A stretch of 64,000 nt of DNA from Sphingobacteriales bacterium 44-15 (GTDB lineage Bacteria > Bacteroidota > Bacteroidia > Chitinophagales > Chitinophagaceae): NCBI GenBank assembly GCA_001899685.1, contig MKWG01000011.1, positions 334,938 through 398,937 on the forward strand, read 5' to 3'. The number at the start of each line of letters is the position of its first letter. Within the stretch, counting starts at the first letter, position 1. Under the pieces are notes generated by a model. It saw only the letters and a list, made by a program, of their open reading frames with translations. It made no database searches and had not been told where the DNA came from. Positions 8,394 to 15,808 of this stretch are shown here, one piece after another. Made by a program: the position numbers and the translations under genes.

Positions 8394-8765
8394 TCATTTC
8401 TTAAAGATAAAATATACCGCCCCGATCAATAGTATAAAAGCTATGAGGTGGTTCATCGTGAACTGTGTGTTCTTGAATGCCACGGCAGAAAAGATCACAA
8501 AAACAATGAGGGTAATTACCTCCTGTATTACTTTCAGTTGCATCAGGGAGAAAGGACCTCCGAGTTCAGCCGAACCAATGCGGTTAGCCGGCACCTGGAA
8601 GCAATATTCAAAAAAAGCTATGCCCCAGCTAACCAGGATGATCCACCAGAGGGAAGTTGAAGCATGCCCGGAGCTTTTACCAAAAAACTTAAGGTGCCCA
8701 TACCAGGCAAGTGTCATAAAAGTATTGGAAAGGAACAGCAGCAGGATAGTATATAATCCTCTCAT
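8394..8765 (-). CDS. Small DMT-type membrane protein (DUF486)
   Basis: A 123-residue protein with four hydrophobic segments, matching the DUF486 group of small drug/metabolite transporter-like proteins. Recognisable features are the early NTFMTLAWYGHLKF, the central WGIAFFEYCFQVPANRIG and the terminal GAVYFIFKK. It is on the same strand as the NHEJ genes, 73 bases after the LigD polymerase stop. No substrate can be assigned. Confidence 0.85.
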   Translation of the reverse strand: MRGLYTILLLFLSNTFMTLAWYGHLKFFGKSSGHASTSLWWIILVSWGIAFFEYCFQVPANRIGSAELGGPFSLMQLKVIQEVITLIVFVIFSAVAFKNTQFTMNHLIAFILLIGAVYFIFKK

Positions 8766-8838
8766 ATATCAGGGTGTGTTGTTTACGCATTTGATTTGAC
8801 GGCGCAAAGATGGAGATTTATATGATGCGAAAAAATTT

Positions 8839-9732
8839 TTATACATGGAGGCTTTTCAATGCATCCCTCATATTCATGCCTTTGCCTAAAACAGGAGCAA
8901 AAAGATCAGCAGGTTTTCGTTTCAACCGGGAGGGGATAGTTTTGATAGTGAACTGTGCAGGCAGCAAACCATGCTTTACCTCTTTCCAATCCAGCGGGGT
9001 AGAAACCGTTGCTCCGGGTCTTGGTCGCGCACTATATGCAGAAGCAAGAGTTTGACCACGGCTGTTTTGAAGATAATCTATATAGATCTGGTCATTGCGC
9101 CTTTTGGATAAAGAACGTTCCATAGTAGTGATGCCCGGAAGCTTATCATGCACCAGTGAAGCTATGATCTTAGCAAATGACCGCACTTCTTCGTATTTAT
9201 ATTTTTTGTTGCAGGGAATATATACATGCAGCCCCGTTGCCCCTGATGTTTTACAACAGCCTGTAATGCCGGCTTCGTCCAATACTTCCTTTACTGCCAG
9301 GGCGACGTCTATGACTTCATCAAAGGAGTTTTTTGCAGAGGGATCAATATCAATCACAAGATAGTCGGGATAGTCCTGTGTTGACACTACCGAATTCCAC
9401 GGGTTCATTTCAATACACCCGAGGTTTGCAATGAAAAGCAGGCTTTTTATATTATTGCATATAAGATAATGCACTATTTTTTTAGTAGACTCGGCATATA
9501 TTTCTGCTGTTTTGATCCATTCAGGCGCTATCTCTGCCGCGTCTTTCTGGTAAAAGCCTTCGTCTTTGATACCGTTGGGATTGCGTTTAAGCGAAAGCGG
9601 GCGGTTTTTCAGGTAAGGCAATATATAAGGAGCTATATACTGATAATAGTTCAGCAAGTCTCCTTTGGTAATGCCTTCTTCCGGCCAGAAAATCTTATCA
9701 GGATTGGAAAGCTCAACTTGTTCGTTCTTCAT
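8839..9732 (-). CDS. ligD: LigD polymerase (primase-like) domain protein
   Basis: A stand-alone NHEJ polymerase of the archaeo-eukaryotic primase superfamily. The catalytic aspartates are seen as D128 and D130 in LVIDIDPSAKN, with a third likely at D219 in IYIDYLQN. Other signatures are KIFWPEEGITKGDLLNYY near the start, MNPWNS and SAYSARPRPGATVSTPL. It would fill gaps and add nucleotides, including ribonucleotides, at broken ends held by Ku. Its start overlaps the stop of the phosphoesterase gene by four bases (ATGA), indicating translational coupling. The polymerase and phosphoesterase are separate proteins, and no ATP-dependent ligase domain is present. Confidence 0.92.
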   Translation of the reverse strand: MKNEQVELSNPDKIFWPEEGITKGDLLNYYQYIAPYILPYLKNRPLSLKRNPNGIKDEGFYQKDAAEIAPEWIKTAEIYAESTKKIVHYLICNNIKSLLFIANLGCIEMNPWNSVVSTQDYPDYLVIDIDPSAKNSFDEVIDVALAVKEVLDEAGITGCCKTSGATGLHVYIPCNKKYKYEEVRSFAKIIASLVHDKLPGITTMERSLSKRRNDQIYIDYLQNSRGQTLASAYSARPRPGATVSTPLDWKEVKHGLLPAQFTIKTIPSRLKRKPADLFAPVLGKGMNMRDALKSLHV

Positions 9733-10253
9733 AATTCGTATTTTTTTCTTACGGCATATTCATCATTATGTTTTATCAGCAGCCAGTTTTTGCCATCATT
9801 TTTAAATCGTACCAATACAAATTCTCCTGCAAGCTTATCTCCCTGCAAAATGATCTTGAGCTCCCCCTTTTTCAGCGCTGCCAGGGCCTGTCTTCCTGAT
9901 ATTTTTTCCAGTTTTTCATTTATGGGAAAAAATTTTCCTTTATCCCATATCTGTACGGTACCTGCGCCATAATGTCCTTTCGGTATCTCTCCTTCAAAGT
10001 CAATATAACCCACAGGATGGTCTTCCACCATCACTGCAAGCCGTTTGTCTGCAGGATTCATGGAAGGTCCCTTGGGCACCGCCCAGCTTTTCAGTACGCC
10101 GCCCAACTCAAGCCTGAAGTCGTAGTGCAGCCTGCTGGCGTCATGTCGCTGTACTACAAACCTGAAAGCTGCATCTCCTGATTTTTTTCCTTTAGGTTCA
10201 GGTGTGGCGGTGAAATCCCTTTTACTGTTATATGTGGTAAGAGCTGTTGTCAT
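9729..10253 (-). CDS. ligD: LigD 3'-phosphoesterase domain protein
   Basis: A 174-residue stand-alone phosphoesterase that trims 3'-phosphates and 3'-ribonucleotides at broken DNA ends. The metal-binding signature is complete: H37, H43 and D45 in RHDASRLHYDFRLE, H79 in VEDHPVGY and H94 in PKGHYGAGTV. It overlaps the Ku gene upstream and the LigD polymerase gene downstream by four bases each, so the three are one tight operon. In many bacteria this domain is fused with ligase and polymerase domains in one LigD chain. Confidence 0.92.
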   Translation of the reverse strand: MTTALTTYNSKRDFTATPEPKGKKSGDAAFRFVVQRHDASRLHYDFRLELGGVLKSWAVPKGPSMNPADKRLAVMVEDHPVGYIDFEGEIPKGHYGAGTVQIWDKGKFFPINEKLEKISGRQALAALKKGELKIILQGDKLAGEFVLVRFKNDGKNWLLIKHNDEYAVRKKYEL

Positions 10254-11029
10254 GACGCTTTTTTCCTGGCTGGTCTGCCGTTCAGGCTTTCTTTTAACTG
10301 GGCCATAAGATCACGGCTTTTCGAATGCACTACCCTTAATGTAGGAGCTTCCACTTTTTTCCCTTTGGCTTTTGCTTTTATCAGCTTCATCAGCTTATCC
10401 GAATAGGTATCCTTATATTTTTTTATGTCAAATTTTGTGGTCAGGTTATTTATCAGCTGGAGCGCCATCTTCATTTCTTCAGGCTTATTCCGGGCGGAAG
10501 GGATATCAATTTCGTTCGTATCTCTTATTTCCTGCTGAAAGCGTATTTTGTTCAATACCAGGATATCATTCATGGGTTTAAGCAGCACCAGGCTTTCTTT
10601 GTTGCGCATTACAAAAGCGCCGAGACCTGCTTTCCCCGATTTTTTTAAGGCGTCTCTTAAAAGCGTATAAGCTCTTACTCCTGATTTATCGGGTTGAATA
10701 TAATATGGCATTTCATAGTATATCCCGTCTATTTCTTTTGCATCAACAAAACTATCAATCCCGATCATCTTCGATTTTTCAGGGCTTGCCTTTTCAAAAT
10801 CTTCATTAGTAAGAATGACATACCTGTCGTTGATCTTATAACCTCTTATAATGTTTTCCCACGACACTTCGCGGCCGGTGTTGGCATTCACCCGTTTAAA
10901 TTTAATGTTAGCATGGTCTTTTTTGTCAAGCATATCAAGATCAGGCGTGCTGTCGCTAACGGCGCTATACAGCTTAACCGGTATGTTCACCAGGCCAAAT
11001 CCTATTGTTCCGCTCCATATCGCTTTCAT
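10250..11029 (-). CDS. ku: Ku-type DNA end-binding protein
   Basis: Bacterial Ku homodimer subunit that rings DNA double-strand ends and recruits LigD. The start at 11029 gives MKAIWSGTIGFGLVNIPVKLYSA, the conserved Ku N-terminus; an in-frame ATG at 11107 adds 26 residues unlike the family and is rejected. Other signatures are VSWENIIRGYKI, the YYIQPDKSG segment and FVMRNKESLVLL. The C-terminus is lysine-rich (KAKAKGKK and RPARKKAS), as in Ku tails that help DNA binding. The length, 259 residues, is normal. It is the first gene of the NHEJ operon. Confidence 0.94.
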   Translation of the reverse strand: MKAIWSGTIGFGLVNIPVKLYSAVSDSTPDLDMLDKKDHANIKFKRVNANTGREVSWENIIRGYKINDRYVILTNEDFEKASPEKSKMIGIDSFVDAKEIDGIYYEMPYYIQPDKSGVRAYTLLRDALKKSGKAGLGAFVMRNKESLVLLKPMNDILVLNKIRFQQEIRDTNEIDIPSARNKPEEMKMALQLINNLTTKFDIKKYKDTYSDKLMKLIKAKAKGKKVEAPTLRVVHSKSRDLMAQLKESLNGRPARKKAS

Positions 11030-11230
11030 ATATTTTTCTGAAAAGTTAAGAAATTTTTGTGCCATGCTTTCTCTATACATGCTGCTGTGCCGGCAATTTG
11101 GAAGCATGGCGATTCATTGCATAAAGCTTTGAGCAAAAAAGTCTACACCCTTCTGAGGATTTTTTGCCCGGCAGGAATATTCGCTATGAGAGGGCTGCTA
11201 TCTGTAAAAAAACATGAATTCCAGCGGTTT

Positions 11231-11621
11231 GGGTGCATTCCAAACCTATTTTATTTATGACAAAGGAAGAATATCTGGAACTCTGCTCCAAATGTTATGA
11301 CGAACTTGATGCGTTTCCACAGGCTATCACAACACATGATTATTATCACGCCTTATCAAGCCAATTCTTCCAGGATGGATTATCAAAAATATAGACAATT
11401 GGGCTGTGGCATTATAGGATCCGGAGCGATTGAATCGGCACATAGAACTGTGATACAAAAACGAATGAAACCATCAGGACAAAGATGGAGCATGGTGGGA
11501 GCTCAAAATATGCTTAACCTTAGAGTTATGAATAAAAATCACTAATGGAGCAAAATAATTGAAATGTCTAAATATGGATTAAAAGCTACCGGATGACATG
11601 TGACAATTTGGAATGCATCCC
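11231..11621 (+). mobile_element. Deleted transposon (391 bp) with terminal inverted repeats
   Basis: The left end GGGTGCATTCCAAA (11231-11244) faces TTTGGAATGCATCCC at the right end (11607-11621), so the termini share TGCATTCCAAA after a run of G. Between them are the first and last parts of one transposase gene with the middle missing. No clear target-site duplication is visible. The length and internal deletion make it a MITE-like derivative that could only be moved by a full-length relative elsewhere. Confidence 0.75.
11257..11545 (+). pseudogene. Internally deleted transposase
   Basis: The frame from ATG 11257 begins MTKEEYLELCSKCYDELDA, which looks like the start of a transposase, then runs into unrelated sequence and stops at 11394. 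In another frame, from about 11373 to 11545, is a transposase C-terminus with MDYQKYRQLGC, GSGAIESAHRTVIQKRM and GAQNMLNLRV; the E of GSGAIES would be the last acid of a DDE triad. The pattern resembles ISKra4 or related families, but I am unsure of the family. Roughly nine tenths of the gene is gone. Confidence 0.75.
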
Positions 11622-11707
11622 ACACATATTACATAGTAAAATACAAATATGCCGGGTAGGTTACGGGTTGTACGCGGCGGTGCTTTGCACTATATAAAAG
11701 CAAATTG

Positions 11708-11905
11708 ATGGAAGCGCAACAAACATTACCGAAAGTAAGAAAACTGACTGTATGCAATAAAGGGTTCCGCAGAGCGGGCATTAATTTTACGCATGGTTAT
11801 ACAGTGCTGCCTGTGATATGCCTTACGGGCAAATAGCTGGGAGAAATGGGCACACGGTGTTTTCGGTCTGCATGGTTTTACGAATTGAGCAATATACCGA
11901 CATAG
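11708..11905 (+). pseudogene. SymE-like toxin with nonsense mutation
   Basis: Starting MEAQQTLPKVRKLTVCNKG, the frame has the SymE fold signature: KLTV near the start, a variable loop, then VICLTGK. The family then has W-L (as in SGKWL); here the W codon is TAG at 11834-11836, consistent with a TGG to TAG change, after which LGEMG continues the expected pattern for a few codons. The frame closes at 11903-11905. It resembles the intact gene at 16307 (LTVCNKGF against MTVCSKGF). SymE proteins are AbrB-like type I toxins controlled by antisense RNA in E. coli. Confidence 0.65.
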
Positions 11906-11949
11906 TGTGAAAGTATTATGTTAAAGGGATCAACCTTTACCCTTTTGCC

Positions 11950-12090
11950 GTCATGGCGAGGCATCTTTTGAAGGTGTGATTACATGATGTTGCGTGCCGA
12001 AGCCATCTCTACTTTGAGTCCGTGAGAGACTGCTTTTCCGCCGCAACATTCATTAAATTAAATAAACTTACCGGCGGGCTCGCAGTGGCA
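11950..12090. repeat. GTCATGGCGAGG-type dispersed inverted repeat
   Basis: The left part reads GTCATGGCGAGG, then GCCGAAGCCATCTCT; the right part reads AGAGACTGCTTTTCCG and ends CTCGCAGTGGCA, so the outer and inner words face each other. This resembles a widely distributed bacterial intergenic repeat of the form TCATTGCGAGGA...GAAGCAATCTC (recollection, not checked). Non-coding. Confidence 0.55.
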
Positions 12091-12203
12091 AAACTGTTCT
12101 GTTTTTACAGCCAGTATCAAAGCAAAGTATATATTAACTTTTAAATCTACCAGATCGTTAGTTTTTCCTATAATGTTTGCATTATGTTACAATAGACGCC
12201 CTT

Positions 12204-12366
12204 TAAAATTTTGCCTTTTGTGCGTTGGCAAATGCGTGAGGGATAGAAGCGGAAAGCCCGCAACGAAGCGCAGCGTAGTGAGGACTTGCAGCGAATAGCC
12301 CGACCCCGGTTAGAAAAACAAGGCGAGGGTAGGAGCCGTAGTTTTTTCTTATCGGGGGCACGCCCA
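12204..12366. repeat. GC-rich structured intergenic element
   Basis: A GC-rich block in AT-rich surroundings. It holds GCGTGAGGGATAGAAGCGG, then GAAAGCCCGC and GAATAGCCCGACCCC, with short facing words (GCGG/CCGC, GGGG/CCCC). Its left edge, CTTTAAAATTTTGCC, reappears inverted near 17028-17041 on the far side of the island. I recall similar TCGGGCT...TCCCTCACGC elements between Bacteroidota genes, but cannot verify that here. It may be a structured RNA or a repeat. Confidence 0.45.
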
Positions 12367-12457
12367 AATACTTAACAATGTGCGCCATTATGTACCTTAA
12401 CAGTAAAGTATGACCAACCCGCTACAAATACTTGGGTGGTGGGTGGGTTTGGTTTCT

Positions 12458-12493
12458 TGGGTTAGTGGCGAAGCCGCATAACGGTTGCTGTTA
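12458..12493. repeat. 36-bp direct repeat, copy 1 (after arsC)
   Basis: Matches 14022-14057 at 35 of 36 positions. It contains the hairpin GCGGC-GAA-GCCGC (with one mismatch in this copy) flanked by GTTA on one side and ATAAC on the other, then GGTTGCTGTTA. It starts 17 bases after the arsC stop codon. The arrangement of one copy after each minus-strand operon resembles gene cassettes with recombination sites. Confidence 0.8.
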
Positions 12494-12510
12494 CTGTGGT
12501 TTAATTTTCT

Positions 12511-12924
12511 TTATAGATTATCTGCTACAAACTTTTGAGAATAGATTTTTATTTCTTCTCTTACTTGTATGAACTGTTCCTTAATTTCTTCATCTGTACC
12601 TGTTGCTTTTGCTGGGTCGGGAAAGTTCTGATGAAATTTCTTTGCGCTTGTCGGGAAAAAAGGACAACGTTCTTTTGCGTTGTCGCAAACTGTAATCACA
12701 AAATCAAAATCAATATGGCGATACTCGTCAATGTTATTTGAAGTATGGTTTGAAATATCAATACCCTCTTCCTGCATAGTGGCAATAGCTTTCGGATTTA
12801 CTCCGTGAGTTTCAACACCTGCGCTGTAAACTTCGGCTTTGCCGTCCGAAAAATGTCGTAAATATGCTTCGGCTATCTGGCTTCTGCAACTGTTTCCTGT
12901 ACAAAGGACTAAAATTTTTTTCAT
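12511..12924 (-). CDS. arsC: Arsenate reductase, thioredoxin-coupled
   Basis: Reduces arsenate to arsenite by a cysteine relay on the low-molecular-weight phosphatase fold. The P-loop is CTGNSCRS with nucleophile C8 (C13 is the arginine-loop cysteine), and the relay cysteines are C80 and C87 in VCDNAKERCPFFP, matching the Staphylococcus aureus ArsC triad. The 137-residue length is usual. It is the last gene of arsR - DUF6428 - small membrane peptide - arsC on the minus strand. No arsenite efflux pump (Acr3 or ArsB) lies next to it, so export would depend on a gene elsewhere. Confidence 0.95.
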   Translation of the reverse strand: MKKILVLCTGNSCRSQIAEAYLRHFSDGKAEVYSAGVETHGVNPKAIATMQEEGIDISNHTSNNIDEYRHIDFDFVITVCDNAKERCPFFPTSAKKFHQNFPDPAKATGTDEEIKEQFIQVREEIKIYSQKFVADNL

Positions 12925-12937
12925 TTTTTATCTGTAT

Positions 12938-13063
12938 TTAAACGAAGAGCCAAATAATATTGATGATGCAAAATTTCGGGTCAAATCCAAAAATGAGTTG
13001 CAAAACGATTACCGATGTGGCAATAATAATCGACTTTTTGTATTTAATGAATTGCTGTTTCAT
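12938..13063 (-). CDS. 41-residue single-span membrane peptide in the ars operon
   Basis: A small frame, ATG at 13063, stop TAA at 12938-12940. The peptide starts MKQQFIKYKKS, continues with a hydrophobic span IIIATSVIVLQLIFGF, then DPKFC and a second hydrophobic patch IINIIWLFV. It is packed 4 bases after the DUF6428 stop and 13 bases before arsC, so it fills an otherwise empty space in the operon, which supports a real gene. One cysteine (residue 32) follows the span. Function unknown; an accessory to arsenic stress at the membrane is only a guess. I have a faint recollection of similar peptides in Bacteroidota ars operons. Confidence 0.7.
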   Translation of the reverse strand: MKQQFIKYKKSIIIATSVIVLQLIFGFDPKFCIINIIWLFV

Positions 13064-13067
13064 AATT

Positions 13068-13541
13068 TTAGCAACAACCGCTATCAGGCGTACAACAAGA
13101 AGATGGAACGGTTTGTAATTCTGATAACCTTACTTTCTGTTTTTCCTGCGGAATGCCGCATTTGTCGCCTGCCAGGCAAGCCGTTGTTTTGCTTTGCAGC
13201 ATAAAATTTGTTCCGTTAAATTCCAAAGCATATTTACCTATTGTATCGCTCTGATATTCCACTTCAATTTCGGTATCTTCAATGTTTAAATGTTTCTCTG
13301 AAAGCGCTATGATTTTTAAAAGTTTTTCGGGCTTTAATCTGTGGTCAAAATCGTTTGCGTTCCAAAGTTGCAAACTCACCACTTTTTCTTTTCTGATAGT
13401 TCCGCCACAATCAATAAAATGCTTGTTTATGAAACCGACTTCGGTAACGTGAAAATGTTCAGGAACAAAAGTTCCATTCTCTAACTGAAATTGCACATTG
13501 TCTAATACGGGTAAGATTTCTTTTAGTTCTGATAATTTCAT
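13068..13541 (-). CDS. DUF6428 family protein, cysteine-rich C-terminus
   Basis: A 157-residue protein commonly placed between arsR and arsC in Bacteroidota. The body has VPEHFHVTEVGFI and a CGGTIRKE segment; the C-terminal third has CLAGDKCG and ends with SSCCTPDSGCC, so six or more thiols are available for arsenite or another metal. Its function is not known. It lies second in the operon, 58 bases after arsR. A chaperone or sensor of arsenite is possible from the cysteines and context, but not shown. Confidence 0.85.
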   Translation of the reverse strand: MKLSELKEILPVLDNVQFQLENGTFVPEHFHVTEVGFINKHFIDCGGTIRKEKVVSLQLWNANDFDHRLKPEKLLKIIALSEKHLNIEDTEIEVEYQSDTIGKYALEFNGTNFMLQSKTTACLAGDKCGIPQEKQKVRLSELQTVPSSCCTPDSGCC

Positions 13542-13599
13542 TTTATTTAGTTGTTCTGTTTTATTGCAATATTGCGATAATGAAAAGTAAAAAAAATGC

Positions 13600-13926
13600 T
13601 TAACAGCATTTTTGATTGGTTACAGTCAAAATAATTTTTGAAAAATAATCTTTCAGCACATTAAAGGTTTTTTCATCAATGCAGTAACAAACTGAATTAC
13701 CCTCGATATTACCCTTAATCAAACCTGCATTTTTCAACTCTTTTAAATGTTGTGAAACGGTTGGCTGTGCCAACGGCAATTCGTTCACTATGTCACCACA
13801 AATACATTCATTCACTTTCAGTAAATATTCTATAATGGCAATTCTCGCAGGATGTCCCAATGCCTTTGCGATTGTAGCAATTTGATTTTGTTTATTAGTA
13901 AAATGGTCTGTCTTAGTTGCACCCAT
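13600..13926 (-). CDS. arsR: ArsR-family arsenic-responsive repressor
   Basis: A 108-residue winged-helix repressor. The recognition region is [22 protein letters not shown]. The cysteine pair C41 and C43 in NECICGDIV lies just before the recognition helices, the usual place for an arsenite site; further cysteines are in SVCYC and at the C-terminus (KCC). It is the first gene of the operon, so it should repress its own transcript until arsenite binds. A TATCGCAATATTACGATT-like palindromic stretch upstream (about 13945-13965) could be its operator. Confidence 0.93.
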   Translation of the reverse strand: MGATKTDHFTNKQNQIATIAKALGHPARIAIIEYLLKVNECICGDIVNELPLAQPTVSQHLKELKNAGLIKGNIEGNSVCYCIDEKTFNVLKDYFSKIILTVTNQKCC

Positions 13927-14021
13927 TAGTTTTTTAATTTAAAATCGCAATATTACGATTATATAATTTATCTACCAAATTCTTTAAAAACGCAGGAACC
14001 GAATTGTAAATATTGGGGGAC

Positions 14022-14057
14022 TGGGTTAGCGGCGAAGCCGCATAACGGTTGCTGTTA
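14022..14057. repeat. 36-bp direct repeat, copy 2 (after the SANT-like gene)
   Basis: Second copy of the repeat at 12458-12493, with a perfect GCGGC-GAA-GCCGC hairpin. It begins 29 bases after the stop codon of the gene at 14087 and lies just upstream of arsR, so the arsenic operon is framed exactly by the two copies, 1,564 bp apart. Confidence 0.8.
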
Positions 14058-14086
14058 TTTTGTATGAATGAAAAGTAGGGTAGGTG

Positions 14087-14674
14087 TTAACGGTCGTATT
14101 TTTCCCGAAGCTCTAACTTTTTAATTCTGGATTCTATGGCTCCTTCGTTTCTTGCAAAGATGGCTGATAGTTCTTTTACGGTTTTCCCTTCACAAAAAAG
14201 TAATTCCAGTTTTTCATCATCTTCTGTTGACCAGCGTTCGTAAGCGTTTTTATGAGCTTGTTGTTTTTCGGCTTTGGTATAGGTATCCTTTCCTGCTATT
14301 GAAAATTTAGGGCTTAGCATTTTTCGATATGCTTGCCTTACATCATCAAGCCTAATTCCTAATTGTTCGATGTCGTTATCATCGTAATTATCAGGATTGA
14401 CCCAGTATTCTGATTTGTGTTCGCAAATATTTGAAAGTTGCTCATCAAAATGCCTCATGGGTATTGCTGCTGCCGACCAATATTTTGAAAGCAAGGCTTC
14501 TCTTTCTAAATTGCGCTGACCACTATTATTTATATCTCTGTAATACAAAAAAGTTTCATCCAATGCATTTGAAATAACCCGCAAGGCACTATCCTTTAAC
14601 TCTCGCCTATCTTTTGAAAGGGTAGCTATTGGACCAAGAATTTTTGAAAGCCCGTCAAGTAATGTTTTAATCAT
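14087..14674 (-). CDS. Unknown protein with C-terminal Myb/SANT-like domain
   Basis: A 195-residue protein I do not recognise as a whole. Residues about 1-130 are helical and charged with no clear family. From about 145 there is a short tri-helical domain: YERWSTEDDEKLELLF, then a turn, KELSAIFARNEGAIESRIKKL. This is the bacterial Myb/SANT-like helix-turn-helix found at the end of varied nucleases and helicases, and suggests DNA or RNA contact. It is third in an operon after an XRE regulator and a HEPN-like protein (61-base gap) and is followed by a 36-bp repeat. Its base composition is AT-richer than the flanking core genes. Confidence 0.6.
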   Translation of the reverse strand: MIKTLLDGLSKILGPIATLSKDRRELKDSALRVISNALDETFLYYRDINNSGQRNLEREALLSKYWSAAAIPMRHFDEQLSNICEHKSEYWVNPDNYDDNDIEQLGIRLDDVRQAYRKMLSPKFSIAGKDTYTKAEKQQAHKNAYERWSTEDDEKLELLFCEGKTVKELSAIFARNEGAIESRIKKLELREKYDR

Positions 14675-14735
14675 AAGCTGGATTAAATCGAATTAAATAA
14701 CATAATTTTTACTGTCTTCTCTTAAAGCGAGATAA

Positions 14736-15782
14736 TTATTTCTTTCTAACTATTCGGCTGAAATCTATTTTTATAGATCGAGGCTTCATAAATACGTCTG
14801 ATTTTCCATCTATCTCCAAATCTTTTCTCATTTCTTCATAAATATCTATACCTAATTGAACAAGTTCTTTGTGTAAAGCTTTAGCTTTTATATCATCAAC
14901 CCCTAAAAAATCGTGAAATGGGATAATTCGCTTTTTGTATTCACCGATTTTGTTCCGTAATGTTTCAGACCCAAGTAGATATGTTTTTCCAAATATTCTA
15001 TTAAGCATTGTGAATTTTACTTCATTCGGTAAAGCAATAAATTCGCTATCACAGAAGAGGTTCATAGTTATTCCGATGACAGCTGAATAAGCTTCAAGTC
15101 TGCCTTTAAATCTTGGGTGCGATAAAAAAGACGGCTTTAGTCCGTCTGCTATTTTGATTAACAGTTCAATGCTATGAATGATATATGGTATTGTATCTAC
15201 ACTTTTAGTTATCTCATCAATTGATGTTAATAAATTTTTTCTTCCATCACCTAAATGTTTGCTTACAAGTTCTGCGTTTTTGTGTGCAATACCATTTCTA
15301 ATATGTGTAAGTTTTGTAGCAAATTTTACATCCTCGTCAGTCCATAATGAAATAGTCTTAAAATATTTAGCTATATCATTTAATGTTTTTTTTGAAAAAG
15401 AATCTTCAAGAAGAGATTTGGCTATATCATCTACGGCAATAAATTCACAAGCTTTATTTATACAGAACCTCTCAATCAATCCTTGTAATTCGATGAAAAG
15501 TGCAGAGTTATTACCAATAAAATATAATTCAAATGCACTGTCAAAAAGAAAATAAGTTAGCCCGTCCGCAGCTCCACGCTTAACAGAATTAGGAGGAAAC
15601 GATTTGTCAAGCTCTTTTTTAAGCTTATCAAATCGTTTTTTACCCGGTTCGATACTATTTATAATAGTATTTTGAACTTCTAACATCCTATTTTCGATAC
15701 CAACTGCTTTAACATACAGTTTTTTTTCTAAAAGGTCTATGTATTCTTTAGGTGGTTTTCTATGTTCATTTGGACTATCCAT
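14736..15782 (-). CDS. HEPN-like protein with R-x4-H motif
   Basis: A 348-residue, mainly helical protein, not assigned to a named family. The segment KLTHIRNGIAHKNAELV holds R162-N-G-I-A-H167, the R-N-x3-H type motif of HEPN ribonucleases, in a helical context. HEPN proteins are common toxic effectors in defence and toxin-antitoxin systems, but the motif also occurs in harmless membrane-associated helices, so nuclease activity is only proposed. It follows the XRE regulator by 26 bases and precedes the Myb/SANT-like protein, forming one operon. The region is AT-rich, consistent with acquired DNA. Confidence 0.55.
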   Translation of the reverse strand: MDSPNEHRKPPKEYIDLLEKKLYVKAVGIENRMLEVQNTIINSIEPGKKRFDKLKKELDKSFPPNSVKRGAADGLTYFLFDSAFELYFIGNNSALFIELQGLIERFCINKACEFIAVDDIAKSLLEDSFSKKTLNDIAKYFKTISLWTDEDVKFATKLTHIRNGIAHKNAELVSKHLGDGRKNLLTSIDEITKSVDTIPYIIHSIELLIKIADGLKPSFLSHPRFKGRLEAYSAVIGITMNLFCDSEFIALPNEVKFTMLNRIFGKTYLLGSETLRNKIGEYKKRIIPFHDFLGVDDIKAKALHKELVQLGIDIYEEMRKDLEIDGKSDVFMKPRSIKIDFSRIVRKK

Positions 15783-15808
15783 AAGATTAAATACAATTTA
15801 CCTTTTAC

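Larger units (their letters stand above)
11622..12457. other. Gene-poor stretch with relics and repeats
   Basis: No intact gene is supported between the deleted transposon and the arsenic module. The stretch contains a broken SymE-like frame, a TCATGGCGAGG-type inverted repeat and a GC-rich structured element, each listed separately. A 61-codon minus-strand frame at 12203-12388 coincides with the GC-rich element and is not believed. Confidence 0.6.

Noticed and set aside
8320-8799. 159-codon plus-strand frame
   Set aside because: Shadow of the DUF486 membrane protein gene, which has clear family features on the minus strand.
12203-12388. 61-codon minus-strand frame
   Set aside because: Coincides with a GC-rich non-coding element with inverted words; composition is not protein-like.
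12458-14057. Classical integron attC sites
   Set aside because: The half-words only loosely resemble GTTRRRY and RYYYAAC, the spacing is too short, and no integrase is in the window; kept as a repeat with an open question.
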